From: Apostichopus japonicus
Lineage: Eukaryota > Echinodermata > Holothuroidea > Aspidochirotida > Stichopodidae
Direction of reading: 5' to 3'
NCBI RefSeq assembly: GCF_037975245.1
Contig: NC_092574.1
Coordinates: 3,133,001 to 3,197,000 of the forward strand
DNA length: 64,000 nt
The notes under the pieces were generated by a model, which was given only the letters and a program-made list of their open reading frames with translations, was not told the origin of the DNA and did no database searches. Both the position numbers and the translations under genes were made by a program. This document shows positions 30,283-43,915 of the stretch, one piece after another. The first letter of the stretch is position 1. The number at the start of each line of letters is the position of its first letter.

Positions 30283-31756
30283 CATTCGATTGATCGATAC
30301 CTCACATTCTGTTTATCGGTACCGCACTTTCTATTTATCGGCACGGCACATTCCATTTATCGGTACAGCACATACGATTTATCGGTACCGCACATTCGAT
30401 TTATCGGAACCGCACATTCGATTGATCGGTACCGCACATTCGATTGATCGGTACCGCACATTCGATTGATCGGTACCACACATTCGATTGATCCTCACCG
30501 CAAATTCGCTTTATCGGCACCGCACATTCGATTGATCGGTACCGCACATTCGATTGATCGGTACCGCACATTCGATTAATCGGTATCGCACATTCGATTG
30601 ATCGGTACCGCACATTCGATTGAGCTGTACCGCACATTCGATTGTTCGGTACCGCACAATCGATTTATCGGTTCCGCACTTTCGATTTATCGGTACCGCA
30701 CATTCGATTTATCGGTACCGCACATTCGATTGATCGGTACCGCACATTCGATAGATCGATACCGCACATTCGATTGTTCGGTACCGCACATTCGAATTAT
30801 CGGTACCGCACATTCGATTGATCGGTACCGCACATTCGATTGATCGGCAACGCACATTCGATTGATCGGTACCGCACCTTCGATTGATCGATACCGCACA
30901 TTCTGTTTATCGGTACCGCACATTCGATTTATCGGTACCGCACATTCCATTTATCGGTACCGCACATACGATTTATCGGTACCGCACATACGATTTATCG
31001 GTACCGCACATTCGATTTATCGGTACCGCACATTCCATTTATCGGTACCGCACATTCGATTGATCGGTACCGCACATTCGATTGATCGGTACCGCACATT
31101 CGATTGTTCGGCAACGCACATTCGATTGATCGGTACCGCACATTCGATTGATCCTCACCGCAAATTCGCTTTATCGGCACCGCACATTCGATTGATCGGT
31201 ACCGCACATTCGATTCATCGGTACCGCACATTCGATTTATCGGCAACGCACATTCGATTAATCGGTACCGCACATTCGATTGATCGGTACCGCACATTCG
31301 ATTGATCGGTACCGCAGATTCGATTGATCGGTACCGCACATTCGATTGATCGGTACCGCACATTCGATTTATCGGTACCACACATTGGATTTATCGGTAC
31401 CGCACATTCGATTGATCGGTACCGCACATTCGATTGTACGGTACCGCACAATCGATTTATCGGTTCCGCACTTTCGATTTATCGGCACCGCACATTCGAT
31501 TGATCGATAAGGCACATTCGATTGATCGGTACCGCACAATCGATTGATCGGTACCGCACATTTGATTGATCGGTACCGCACATTCTATTTATCGGCAACG
31601 CACATTCGATTGATCGGTACCGCACATTCGATTGATCGAAACCTCACATTCTGTTTATCGGTACCGCACTTTCTATTTATCGGCACGGCACATTCCATTT
31701 ATCGGTACAGCACATACGATTTATCGGTACCTCACATTCGATTTATTGGAACCGCA

Positions 31757-32900
31757 CATTCGATTGATCGGTACCGCACATTCGATTGATCGGTACCGCA
31801 CATTCGATTGATCGGCACCGCACATTCGATTGATCGGTACCGCACATTCGATTGATCCTCACCGCACATTCGATTTATCGGTACCGCACATTCGATTGAT
31901 CGGTACCGCACATTCGATTGATCGGTACCGCACATTCGATTGATCGGCACCGCACATTCGATTGAACGGCACCGCACATTCCATTTATCGGTACCGCACA
32001 TACGATTTATCGGTACCGCACATTCGATTTATCGGAACCGCACATTCGATTGATCGGTACCGCACATTCGATTTATCGGTACCCCACATTCGATTTATCG
32101 GCAACGCACATTCGATTGATCGGTACCGCACATTCGATTGATCGGTACCGCACATTCGATTTATCGGTACCGCACATTCTATTTATCGGTACCACACATT
32201 CGATTGATCCTCACCGCAAATTCGATTTATTGGTACCGCACATTCGATTGATCGGTACCGCACATTCGATTGATCGTTACCGCACATTCGATTAATCGGT
32301 ACCGCACATTCGATTTATCGGCAACGCACATTCGATTGATCGGTACCGCACGTTCGATTGATCGGTACCGCACATTCGATTGATCGGCACCGCACATTCG
32401 ATTGATCGGTACCGCACATTCGATTGATCCTCACCGCACATTCGATTTATCGGTACCGCACATTCGATTGATCGGTACCGCACATTCGATTGATCGGTAC
32501 CGCACATTCGATTGATCGGCACCGCACATTCGATTGAACGGCACCGCACATTCCATTTATCGGTACCGCACATACGATTTATCGGTACCGCACATTCGAT
32601 TTATCGGAACCGCACATTCGATTGATCGGTACCGCACATTCGATTTATCGGTACCGCACATTCGATTTATCGGCAACGCACATTCGATTGATCGGTACCG
32701 CACATTCGATTGATCGGTACCGCACATTCGATTTATCGGTACCGCACATTCTATTTATCGGTACCACACATTCGATTGATCCTCACCGCAAATTCGATTT
32801 ATTGGTACCGCACATTCGATTGATCGGTACCGCACATTCGATTGATCGTTACCGCACATTCGATTAATCGGTACCGCACATTCGATTTATCGGCAACGCA
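31757..32900 (+). repeat. Tandem duplication, 572-bp unit (26 monomers)
   Basis: 31,757-32,328 and 32,329-32,900 carry the same variant order, with matching CCTCACCGCAAATT units at 32,209 and 32,781. At least one base differs (GTACCCCAC near 32,090 against GTACCGCAC in the right copy). Copies diverge at both ends. Confidence 0.88.
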
Positions 32901-33352
32901 CATTGAATTGATCGTTACCGCACATTCGATTGATCGGTACCGCACATTCGATTGATCGGCAACCCACATTCGATTAATCGGTACCGCACATTCGATTGAT
33001 CGGTACCGCACCATCGATTGTTCGGTACCGCACATTCGAATTATCGGCAACGCACATTCGATTGATCGGTACCGCACATTCGATTGATCGATACCGCACA
33101 TTCGATTTATCGGTACCGCACATTCCATTTATCGGTACCGCACATACGATTTATCGGTACCGCACATTCGATTTATCGGTATCGCACATTCCATTTATCG
33201 GTACCGCACATTCGATTGATCGGTACCGCACATTCGATTGATCGGTACCGCACATTCGATTTATCGGCAACGCACATTCGATTGATCGGTACCGCACATT
33301 CGATTGATCGATACCTCACATTCTGTTTATCGGTACCGCACATTCCATTTAT

Positions 33353-33373
33353 CGGCACCGCACGATCATTTAT
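33353..33373 (+). repeat. 21-bp monomer
   Basis: This is the first length change in the window. The unit reads CGGCACCGCAC then GATCATTTAT, one base short and rearranged in the ATTCGATTTAT half. Unit phase shifts from 1 to 0 modulo 22 here. No second copy was seen. Confidence 0.95.
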
Positions 33374-36300
33374 CGGTACCACACATACGATTTATCGGTA
33401 CCGCACATTCGATTGATCGGTACCGCACATTCGATTGATCGGTACCGCACATTCGATTGATCGGTACCGCACATTCGATTTATCGGCAACGCACATTAGA
33501 TTTATCGGTACCGCACATTCGATTGATCGGTACCGCACATTCGATTGATCGTCATCGCACATTCGATTGATCGTCACCGCACATTCGATTTATCGGTACC
33601 GCACATTCTATTTATCGGTACCACACATTCGATTGATCCTCACCGCAAATTCGATTTATCGGTACCGCACATTCGATTGATCGGTACCGCACATTCGATT
33701 GATCGGCACCGCACATTCGATTGATCGGTACCGCACATTCGATTGATCGGTACCGCACATTCGATTGATCGGTACCGCACATTCGATTGATCGTTACCGC
33801 ACATTCGATTAATCGGTACCGCACATTCGATTTATCGGCAACGCACATTCGATTGATTGTTACCGCACATTCGATTGATCGGTACCGCACATTCGATTGA
33901 TCGGCAACCCACATTCGATTAATCGGTACCGCACATTAGATTTATCGGCAACGCACATTCGATTAATCGGTACCGCACATTCGATTGATCGGTACCGCAC
34001 CATCGATTGTTCGGTACCGCACATTCGAATTATCGGCAACGCACATTCGATTGATCGGTACCGCACATTCGATTGATCGATACCGCACATTCTGTTTATC
34101 GGTACCGCACATTCGATTTATCGGTACCGCACATTCCATTTATCGGTACCGCACATACGATTTATCGGTACCGCACATTCGATTTATCGGTACTGCACAT
34201 TCCATTTATCGGTACCGCACATTCGATTGATCGGTACCGCACATTCGATTGATCGGTACCGCACATTCGATTTATCGGCAACGCACATTCGATTGATCGG
34301 TACCGCACATTCGATTGATCGATACCTCACATTCGATTGATCGGCACCGCACATTCGATTGAGCTGTACCGCACATTCGATTGATCGGTACCGCACATTC
34401 GATTGATCGGTACCGCACATTCGATTTATCGGCAACGCACATTCGATTTATAGGTACCGCACATTCGATTGATCGATGAGGCACATTCCATTTATCGGCA
34501 ACGCACATTCGATTTATAGGTACCGCACATTCGATTGATCGGTACCGCACATTCGATTGATCGGTACCGCACATTCTATTTATCGGTACCACACATTCGA
34601 TTGATCCTCACTGCAAATTCGCTTTATGGGCACCGCACATTCGATTGATCGTTACCGCACATTCGATTCATCGGTACCGCACATTCGATTTATCGGTACC
34701 ACACATTCGATTAATCGGTACCGCACATTCGATTGATCGGTACCGCACATTCGATTGATCGGTACCGCACATTCGATTTATCGGTACCACACATTCGATT
34801 GATCGGTACCGCACATTCGATTGTTCGGTACCGCACAATCGATTTATCGGTTCCGCACTTTCGATTTATCGGTACCGCACATTCGATTTATCGGTACCGC
34901 ACATTCGATTGATCGGTACCGCATATTCGATTGTTCGGTACCGCACAATCGATTGATCGGCACCGCACATTCGATTGATCGGTACCGCACATTAGATTTA
35001 TCGGTACCGCACATTCGATTGATCGGTACCGCACATTCGATTGATCGATACCGCACATTCGATTGTTCGGTACCGCACATTCGAATTATCGGTACCGCAC
35101 ATTCGATTGATCGGTACCGCACATTCGATTTATCGGCAGCGCACATTCGATTGATCGGTACCGCACATTTGATTGATCGATACCGCACATTCTGTTTATC
35201 GGTACCGCACATTCGATTTATCGGTACCGCACATACCATTTATCGGTACCGCACATACGATTTATCGGTACCGCACATTCGATTTATCGGTACCGCACAT
35301 TCGATTGATCGGTACCGCACATTCGATTGATCGGTACCGCACATTCGATTTATCGGCAACGCACATTCGATTGATCGTTACCGCACATTCGATTGATCCT
35401 CACCGCAAATTGGCTTTATCGGCACCGCACATTCGATTGATCGGTACCGCACATTCGATTCATCGGTACCGCACATTCGATTTATCGGCAACGCACATTC
35501 GATTAATCGGTACCGCACATTCGATTGATCGGTACCGCACATTCGATTGATCGGCACCGCAGATTCGATTGATCGGTACCGCACATTCGATTGATCGGTA
35601 CCGCACATTCGATTTATCGGTACCACACATTCGATTTATCGGTATCGCACATTCGATTGATCGGTACCGCACATTCGATTGTACGGTACCGCACAATCGA
35701 TTTATCGGTTCCGCACTTTCGATTTATCGGCACCGCACATTCGATTGATCGATAAGGCACATTCGATTGATCGGTACCGCACATTCGATTGTTCGGTACC
35801 GCACAATCGATTGATCGGTACCGCACATTTGATTGATCGGTACCGCACATTCTATTTATCGGCAACGCACATTCGATTGATCGGTACCGCACATTCGATT
35901 GATCGATACCTCACATTCTGTTTATCGGTACCGCACTTTCTATTTATCGGCACGGCACATTCCTTTTATCGGTACAGCACATACGATTTATCGGTACCGC
36001 ACATTCGATTTATCGGAACCGCACATTCGATTGATCGGTACCGCACATTCGATTGATCGGTACCGCACATTCGATTGATCGGCACCGCACATTCGATTGA
36101 TCGGTACCGCACATTCGATTGATCCTCACCGCACATTCGATTTATCGGTACCGCACATTCGATTTATAGGTACCGCACATTCGATTGATCGGTACCGCAC
36201 ATTCGATTGATCGGCACCGCTCATTCGATTGAACGGCACCGCACATTCCATTTATCGGTACCGCACATACGATTTATCGGTACCGCACATTCGATTTATC

Positions 36301-37509
36301 GGAACCGCACATTCGATTGATCGGTACCGCACATTCGATTGATCGGTACCGCACATTCGATTTATCGGCAACGCACATTCGATTGATCGGTACCGCACAT
36401 TCGATTGATCGGTACCGCACATTCGATTTATCGGTACCGCACATTCTATTTATCGGTACCACACATTCGATTGATCCTCACCGCAAATTCGATTTATCGG
36501 TACCGCACATTCGATTGATCGGTACCGCACATTCGATTGAACGGCACCGTACATTCGATTGATCGGTACCACACATTCGATTGATCGTTACCGCACATTC
36601 GATTAATCGGTACCGCACATTCGATTTATCGGCAACGCACATTGGATTGATCGTTACCGCACATTGGATTGATCGTTACCGCACATTCGATTGATCGGTA
36701 CCGCACATTCGATTGATCGGCAACCCTCATTCAATTAATCGGTACCGCACATTAGATTTATCGGCAACGCACATTCGATTAATCGGTACCGCACATTCGA
36801 TTGATCGGTACCGCACCATCGATTGTTCGGTACCGCACATTCGAATTATCGGCAACGCACATTCGATTGATCGGTACCGCACATTCGATTGATCGATACC
36901 GCACATTCTGTTTATCGGTACCGCACATTCGATTTATCGGTACCGCACATTCTATTTATCGGTACCGCACATACGATTTATCGGTACCGCACATTCGATT
37001 TATCGGTATCGCACATTCCACTTATCGGTACCGCACATTCGATTGATCGGTACCGCACACTCGATTGATCGATACCGCACAATCGATTTATCGGCACCGC
37101 ACATTTAATTTATCGGTACCGCACATTCGATTGATCGGCAACGCACATTCGATTGATCGGCACCGCACATTCTATTGATCGTTACCGCACATTCGATTGA
37201 TCGTCATCGCACATTCGATTGATCGTCACCGCACATTCGATTGATCGGTACCGCACATTCGATTTATCGGCAACGCACATTCTGTTTATCGGTACCGCAC
37301 ATTCAATTTATCGGTACCGCACATTCGATTTATCGGTACAGCACATTCGATTGATCGGTACCGCACATTCGATTGATCGGTACCGCACATTCGATTTATC
37401 GGCAACGCACATTCGATTTATAGGTACCGCACATTCGATTGATCGGTACCGCACATTCGATTTATCGGTACCGCACATTCGATTTATCGGTACCGCACAT
37501 TCGATTGAT

Positions 37510-37530
37510 CCTCACCGTAATTCTAGTTAT
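37510..37530 (+). repeat. 21-bp monomer, CCTCACCGTAATT type
   Basis: The unit reads CCTCACCGTAA then TTCTAGTTAT, one base short of the CCTCACCGCAAATT unit. It resembles the six CCTCACCGAAATT 21-bp units and may be a diverged relative. Confidence 0.93.
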
Positions 37531-37904
37531 CGGCACCGCACATTCGATTGATCGGTACAGCACATTCGATTGATCGATACCTCACATTCTGTTTATCGGT
37601 ACCGCACATTCGTTTGATCGGCACCGCATGTTCCATTGATCGGTACCGCACATTCGATTGATCGGTACCGCACATTCGATTTATCGGCAACGCACATTAG
37701 ATTGATCGGTACCGCACATTCGATTGATCGATACCTCACATTCTGTTTATCGGTACCGCACATTCAATTTATCGGCACCGCACATTCCATTTATCGGTAC
37801 CACACATTCGATTGATCGGTACCGCACATTCGATTGATCGGTACCGCACATTCGATTGATCGTCACCGCACATTCGATTTATCGGTACCGCACAATCGAT
37901 TGAT

Positions 37905-37922
37905 CGGTACCACACATTCGAT
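37905..37922 (+). repeat. 18-bp monomer
   Basis: The unit GGTACCACACATTCGAT is followed directly by CCTCACC, with the usual TGAT missing. It is the only 4-bp deletion in the window, in an otherwise ordinary CCACAC to CCTCACC phrase. Confidence 0.95.
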
Positions 37923-38868
37923 CCTCACCGCAAATTCGATTTATCGGTACCGCACATTCGATTGATCGGTACCGCACATTCGATTGATCGGCACCGCACA
38001 TTCGATTGATCGGTACCGCACATTCGATTGATCGTTACCGCACATTCGATTAATCGGTACCGCACATTCGATTTATCGGCAACGCACATTCGATTGATCG
38101 TTACCGCACATTCGATTGATCGGTACCGCACATTCGATTGATCGGCAACCCACATTCGATTAATCGGTACCGCACATTAGATTGATCGGCAACGCACATT
38201 CGATTAATCGGTACCGCACATTCGATTGATCGGTACCGCACCATCCATTGTTCGGTACCGCACATTCGAATTATCGGCAACGCACATTCGATTGATCGGT
38301 ACCGCACATTCGAATGATCGATACCTCACATTCTGTTGATCGGTACCGCACATTCGATTTATCGGCACCGCACATTCCATTTATCGGTACCGCACATACG
38401 ATTTATCGGTACCGCACATTCGATTTATCGGTACCGCACATTCGATTGATCGGTACCGCACATTCGATTGATCGGTACCGCACATTCGATTTATCGGCAA
38501 CGCACATTCGATTTATCGGTACCGCACATTCGATTGATCGGTACCGCACACTCGATTGATCGTCATCGCACATTCGATTGATCGTCACCGCACATTCGAT
38601 TGATAGGTACCGCACATTCGATTGATCGATACCGCACATTCGATTTATCGGCAACGCACATTCTGTTTATCGGTACCGCACATTCAATTTATCGGTACCG
38701 CACATTCGATTTATCGGTACCGCACATTCGATTGATCGGTACCGCACATTCGATTTATCGGCAACGCACATTTGATTTATAGGTACCGCACATTCGATTG
38801 ATCGGTACCGCACATTCGATTTATCGGTACCGCACATTCGATTTATCGGTACCGCACATTCGCTTGAT

Positions 38869-38889
38869 CCTCACCGAAATTTTATTTAT
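38869..38889 (+). repeat. 21-bp monomer, CCTCACCGAAATT type
   Basis: First of six units that lost one base in CCGCAAATT, giving CCGAAATT. Here the second half reads TTTTATTTAT. Part of a family at 39,418, 40,165, 48,744, 49,887 and 53,212. Confidence 0.95.
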
Positions 38890-39417
38890 CGGCACCGCAC
38901 ATTCGATTGATCGGTACCGCACATTCGATTGATCGGTACCGCACATTCTATTTATCGGCAACGCACATTCGATTTATAGGTACCGCACATTCGATTGATC
39001 GATAAGGCACATTCGATTGATCGGTACCGCACATTCGATTGATCGGTACCGCACATTCGATTGATCGGCACCGCACATTCTATTGATCGTTACCGCACAT
39101 TCGATTGATCGTCATCGCACATTCGATTGATCCTCACCGCACATTCGATTGATCGGTACCGCACATTCGATTTATCGGCAACGCACATTCTGTTTATCAG
39201 TACCGCACATTCAATTTATCGGTACCGCAAATTCGATTTATCGGTACCGCACATTCGATTGATCGGTACCGCACATTCGATTGATCGGTACCGCACATTC
39301 GATTTATCGGCAACGCACATTCGATTTATAGGTACCGCACATTCGATTGATCGGTACCGCACATTCGATTGATCGGTACCGCACATTCGATTTATCGGTA
39401 CCGCACATTCGATTGAT

Positions 39418-39438
39418 CCTCACCGAAATTCTATTTAT
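39418..39438 (+). repeat. 21-bp monomer, CCTCACCGAAATT type
   Basis: Reads CCTCACCGAAATTCTATTTA then T. Context is GGTACCGCACATTCG before and GGCACCGCAC after, as in the other members. Confidence 0.95.
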
Positions 39439-40164
39439 CGGCACCGCACATTCGATTAATCGGTACCGCACATTCGATTGATCGGTACCGCACATTCTAT
39501 TTATCGGCAACGCACATTCGATTTATAGGTACCGCACATTCGATTGATCGATAAGGCACATTCGATTGATCGGTACCGCACATTCGATTGATCGGTACCG
39601 CACATTCGATTGATCGGCACCGCACATTCGATTGATCGGTACCGCACATTCGATTGATCGTTACCGCACATTCGATTGATCGTCATCGCACATTCGATTG
39701 ATCGTCACCGCACATTCGATTGATCGGTACCGCACATTCGATTGATCGGCACCGCACATTCGATTGATCGGTACCGCACATTCGATTGATCGATACCTCA
39801 CATTCTGTTTATCGGTACCGCACATTCGATTTATAGGTACTGCACATTCGATTGATCGATAAGGCACATTCGATTGATCGGTACCGCACATTCGATTGAT
39901 CGGTACCGCACATTCGATTGATCGGCAACGCACATTCTGTTTATCGGTACCGCACATTCAATTTATCGGTACCGCACATTCGATTTATCGGTACCGCACA
40001 TTCGATTGATCGGTACCGCACATTCGATTGATCGGTACCGCACATTCGATTTATCGGCAACGCACATTCGATTTATAGGTACCGCACATTCGATTGATCG
40101 GTACCGCACATTCGATTTATCGGCACCGCACATTCGATTTATCGGTACCGCACATTCGATTGAT

Positions 40165-40185
40165 CCTCACCGAAATTCTACTTAT
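40165..40185 (+). repeat. 21-bp monomer, CCTCACCGAAATT type
   Basis: Same family, with a private change (TCTACTTAT). Confidence 0.95.
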
Positions 40186-40664
40186 CGGCACCGCACATTC
40201 GATTAATCGGTACCGCACATTCGATTGATCGGTACCGCACATTCTATTTATCGGCAACGCACATTCGATTTATAGGTACCGCACATTCGATTGATCGATA
40301 AGGCACATTCGATTGATCGGTACCGTACATTCGATTGATCGGTACCGCACATTCGATTGATCGTCACCGCACATTCTATTGATCGTTACCGCACATTCGA
40401 TTGATCGTCATCGCACATTCGATTGATCGTCACCGCACATTCGATTGATCGATACCTCACATTCTGTTTATCGGTACCGCACATTCGATTGATCGGCACC
40501 GCATATTCCATTTATCGGTACCGCACATACGATTTATCGGTACCGCACATTCGATTTATCGGCACCGCATATTCCATTTATCGGTACCGCACATACGATT
40601 TATCGGTACCGCACATTCGATTTATCGGCACCGCACATTCGATTGATCGATATGGCACATTCGA

Positions 40665-42674
40665 TTGATCGGTACCGCACATTCGATTGTTCGGTACCGC
40701 ACATTCGATTGATCGGCACCGCAAATTCGATTGATCGGTACCGCACATTCGATTTATCGGCAACGCACATTCGATTTATAGGTACCGCACATTCGATTGA
40801 TCGGTATCGCACATTCGATTGATCGGTACCGCACATTCGATTTATAGGTACCGCACATTCGATTGATCGGTATCGCACGTTCGATTGATCGGTACCGCAC
40901 ATTCTATTTATCGGCAACGCACATTCGATTTATCGGTACCGCACATTCGATTTATCGGTACCGCACATTCGATTGATCGGTACCGCATATTCGATTGCTC
41001 GGTACCGCACATTCGATTTATCGGCAACGCACATTCGATTTATAGGTACCGCACATTCGATTGATCGGTACCGCACATTCGATTGATCGGTACCGCACAT
41101 ACTATTTATCGGCAACGCACATTCGATTTATAGGTACCGCACATTCGATTGATCGATAAGGCACATTCGATTGATCGGTACCGCACATTCGATTGATCGG
41201 TACCGCACATTCGATTGATCGGCACCGCACATTCTATTGATCGTTACCGCACATTCGATTGATCGTCATCGCACATTCGATTGATCGTCACCGCACATTC
41301 GATTGATCGGTACCGCACATTCGATTGATCGGCACCGCACATTCGATTGATCGGTACCGCACATTCGATTGATCGATACCTCACATTCTGTTTATCGGTA
41401 CCGCACATTCGATTGATCGGCACCGCATATTCCATTTATTGGTACCGCACATACGATTTATCGGTACCGCACATTCGATTTATCGGCACCGCATATTCCA
41501 TTTATCGGTACCGCACATACCATTTATCGGTTCCGCACATTCGATTTATCGGCACCGCACATTCGATTGATCGATATGGCACATTCGATAGATCGGTACC
41601 GCACATTCGATTGTTCGGTACCGCACAATCGATTAATCGGTACCGCACATTCGATTTATCGGCAACGCACATTCGATTAATCGGTACCGCACATTCGATT
41701 TATCGGCAACGCACATTCGATTTATAGGTACCGCACATTCGATTGATCGATAAGGCACATTCGATTGATCGGTACCGCACATTCGATTGTTCGGTACCGC
41801 ACATTCGATTGATCGGCACCGCAAATTCGATTGATCGGTACCGCACATTCGATTTATCGGCAACGCACATTCGATTTATAGGTACCGCACATTCGATTGA
41901 TCGGTATCGCACATTCGATTGATCGGTACCGCACATTCTATTTATCGGCAACGCACATTCGATTTATCGGTACCGCACATTCGATTTATCGGTACCGCAC
42001 ATTCGATTGATCGGTACCGCATATTCGATTGATCGGTACCGCACATTCGATTTATCGGCAACGCACATTCGATTTATAGGTACCGCACATTCGATTGATC
42101 GGTACCGCACATTCGATTGATCGGTACCGCACATTCTATTTATCGGCAACGCACATTCGATTTATAGGTACCGCACATTCGATTGATCGATAAGGCACAT
42201 TCGATTGATCGGTACCGCACATTCGATTGATCGGTACCGCACATTCGATTGATCGGCACCGCACATTCGATTGATCGTTACCGCACATTCGATTGATCGT
42301 CATCGCACATTCGATTGATCGTCACCGCACATTCGATTGATCGGTACCGCACATTCGATTGATCGGCACCGCACATTCGATTGATCGGTACCGCACATTC
42401 GATTGATCGATACCTCACATTCTGTTTATCGGTACCGCACATTCGATTGATCGGCACCGCATATTCCATTTATTGGTACCGCACATACGATTTATCGGTA
42501 CCGCACATTCGATTTATCGGCACCGCATATTCCATTTATCGGTACCGCACATACCATTTATCGGTTCCGCACATTCGATTTATCGGCACCGCACATTCGA
42601 TTGATCGATATGGCACATTCGATAGATCGGTACCGCACATTCGATTGTTCGGTACCGCACAATCGATTGATCGG
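40665..42674 (+). repeat. Tandem HOR pair in domain B, 1,034-bp offset (47 monomers)
   Basis: The block at 40,930-41,630 aligns with 41,964-42,665 at 1,034 bp. Its left flank aligns at 1,100 bp, because the first copy has three extra units (66 bp, about 40,843-40,908). Both copies share TTATTGGTACC, CACATACCATTTATCGGTTCC and CGATATGGCAC followed by GATAGATCGG. Confidence 0.85.
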
Positions 42675-42715
42675 CACCGCAAATTCGATTGATCGTTACC
42701 GCACATTCGATTAAA

Positions 42716-43915
42716 CGGTACCGTACATTAGATTTATCGGCAACGCACATTCGATTAATCGGTACCGCACATTCGATTTATCGGCAACGCACATTCGATT
42801 AATCGGTACCGCACATTCGATTTATCGGCAACGCACATTCGATTTATAGGTACCGCACATTCGATTGATCGATAAGGCACATTCGATTGATCGGTACCGC
42901 ACATTCGATTTATCGGTACCGCACATTCGATTGATCCTCACCGCACATTCGATTTATCGGTACCGCATATTCGATTGATCGGTACCGCAAATTCGATTGA
43001 TCGGTACCGCACATTCGATTGATCGGCACCGCTCATTCGATTTATCGGTACCGCACATTCGATTTATCGGTACCGCACATTCGATTTATCGGTACCGCAC
43101 ATTCGATTTATCGGCAACGCACATTCGATTGATCGGTACCGCACATTCGATTGATCGGCACCTCACATTCTGTTTATCCGTACCGCACTTTCTATTTATC
43201 GGCACCGCACATTCCATTTATCGGTACCGCACATACGATTTATCGGTACCGCACATTCGATTTATCGGTACCGCACATTCGATTGATCGGTACCGCACAT
43301 TCGATTGATCGGTACCGCACATTCGATTGATCGGCACCGCACATTCGATTGATCGGTACCGCACATTCGATTGATCCTCACCGCACATTCGATTTATCGG
43401 TACCGTATATTCGATTGATCGGTACCGCACATTCGATTGATCGGTACCGCACATTCGATTGATCGGCAACGCACATTAGATTGATCGGCACCGCACATTC
43501 CATTTATCGGTACCGCACATTTTATTTATCGGTACCGCACATTCGATTTATCGGCAACGCACATTCGATTAATCGGTACCTCACATTCGATTTATCGGTA
43601 CCGCACATTCGATTGATCGGTACCGCACATTCGATTGTTCGGTACCGCACAATCGATTTATCGGTTCCGCATTTTCGATTTATCGGTACCGCACATTCGA
43701 TTTATCGGTACCGCACATTCGATTGATCGGTACCGCATATTCGATTGATCGGTACCGCACAATCGATTGATCGGCACCGCACATTCGATTGATCGGTACC
43801 TCACATTAGATTTATCGGCAACGCACATTCGATTGATCCTCACCGCACATTCGATTTATCGGTACCGATCAATCGAATAATCGGTACCGCACATACGATT
43901 TATCGGTACCGCACA
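42716..43915 (+). repeat. Long-range duplicated block, copy 1 (partner 54,531-55,664)
   Basis: Variant order matches the partner, first at offset 11,815 and later at 11,749 bp. These are 537 and 534 units plus 1 bp, and the extra base is explained by the odd-length units in between. Shared rare units include TTATCCGTACCGCACTTTC, GGTACCGTATATTCG and GGTACCGATCAATCG. Confidence 0.8.

Larger units (their letters stand above)
1..37060 (+). repeat. Satellite domain A1
   Basis: This stretch is defined by its variant vocabulary. The phrase ATTCTATTTAT, GGTACCACAC, CCTCACCGCAAATT recurs more than 30 times. A unit with GAGCTGTACC across the unit boundary occurs 11 times (unit starts 4357, 11243, 17117, 18855, 22177, 24553, 26093, 27325, 29217, 30625, 34364). 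I did not see the domain-B markers CGATATGGCAC or GCATATTCC here. Unit length is exactly 22 bp up to 33,352, with a single 21-bp unit at 33,353. Within the domain, blocks of 0.4-1.4 kb are duplicated both in tandem and at distances up to 7.4 kb. The right boundary is approximate, because variants typical of the next domain (CTATTGATCGTTACC, CGTCATCGCAC) become frequent from about 37.1 kb. Confidence 0.75.
37061..40420 (+). repeat. Indel-rich transition between domains A1 and B
   Basis: This 3.4-kb stretch holds 5 of the 14 odd-length units of the window (37510, 37905, 38869, 39418, 40165). It mixes variants from both sides: A-type CCTCACCGCAAATT at 37,923 and 242-bp-style units on the left, then CTATTGATCGTTACC, CGTCATCGCAC and the 21-bp CCTCACCGAAATTCTA unit on the right. 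The sequences around 38.6-39.4 kb and 39.9-40.2 kb are similar to one another at the block level. Inference: an array boundary or recombination zone where less homogenised units persist. Confidence 0.6.
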
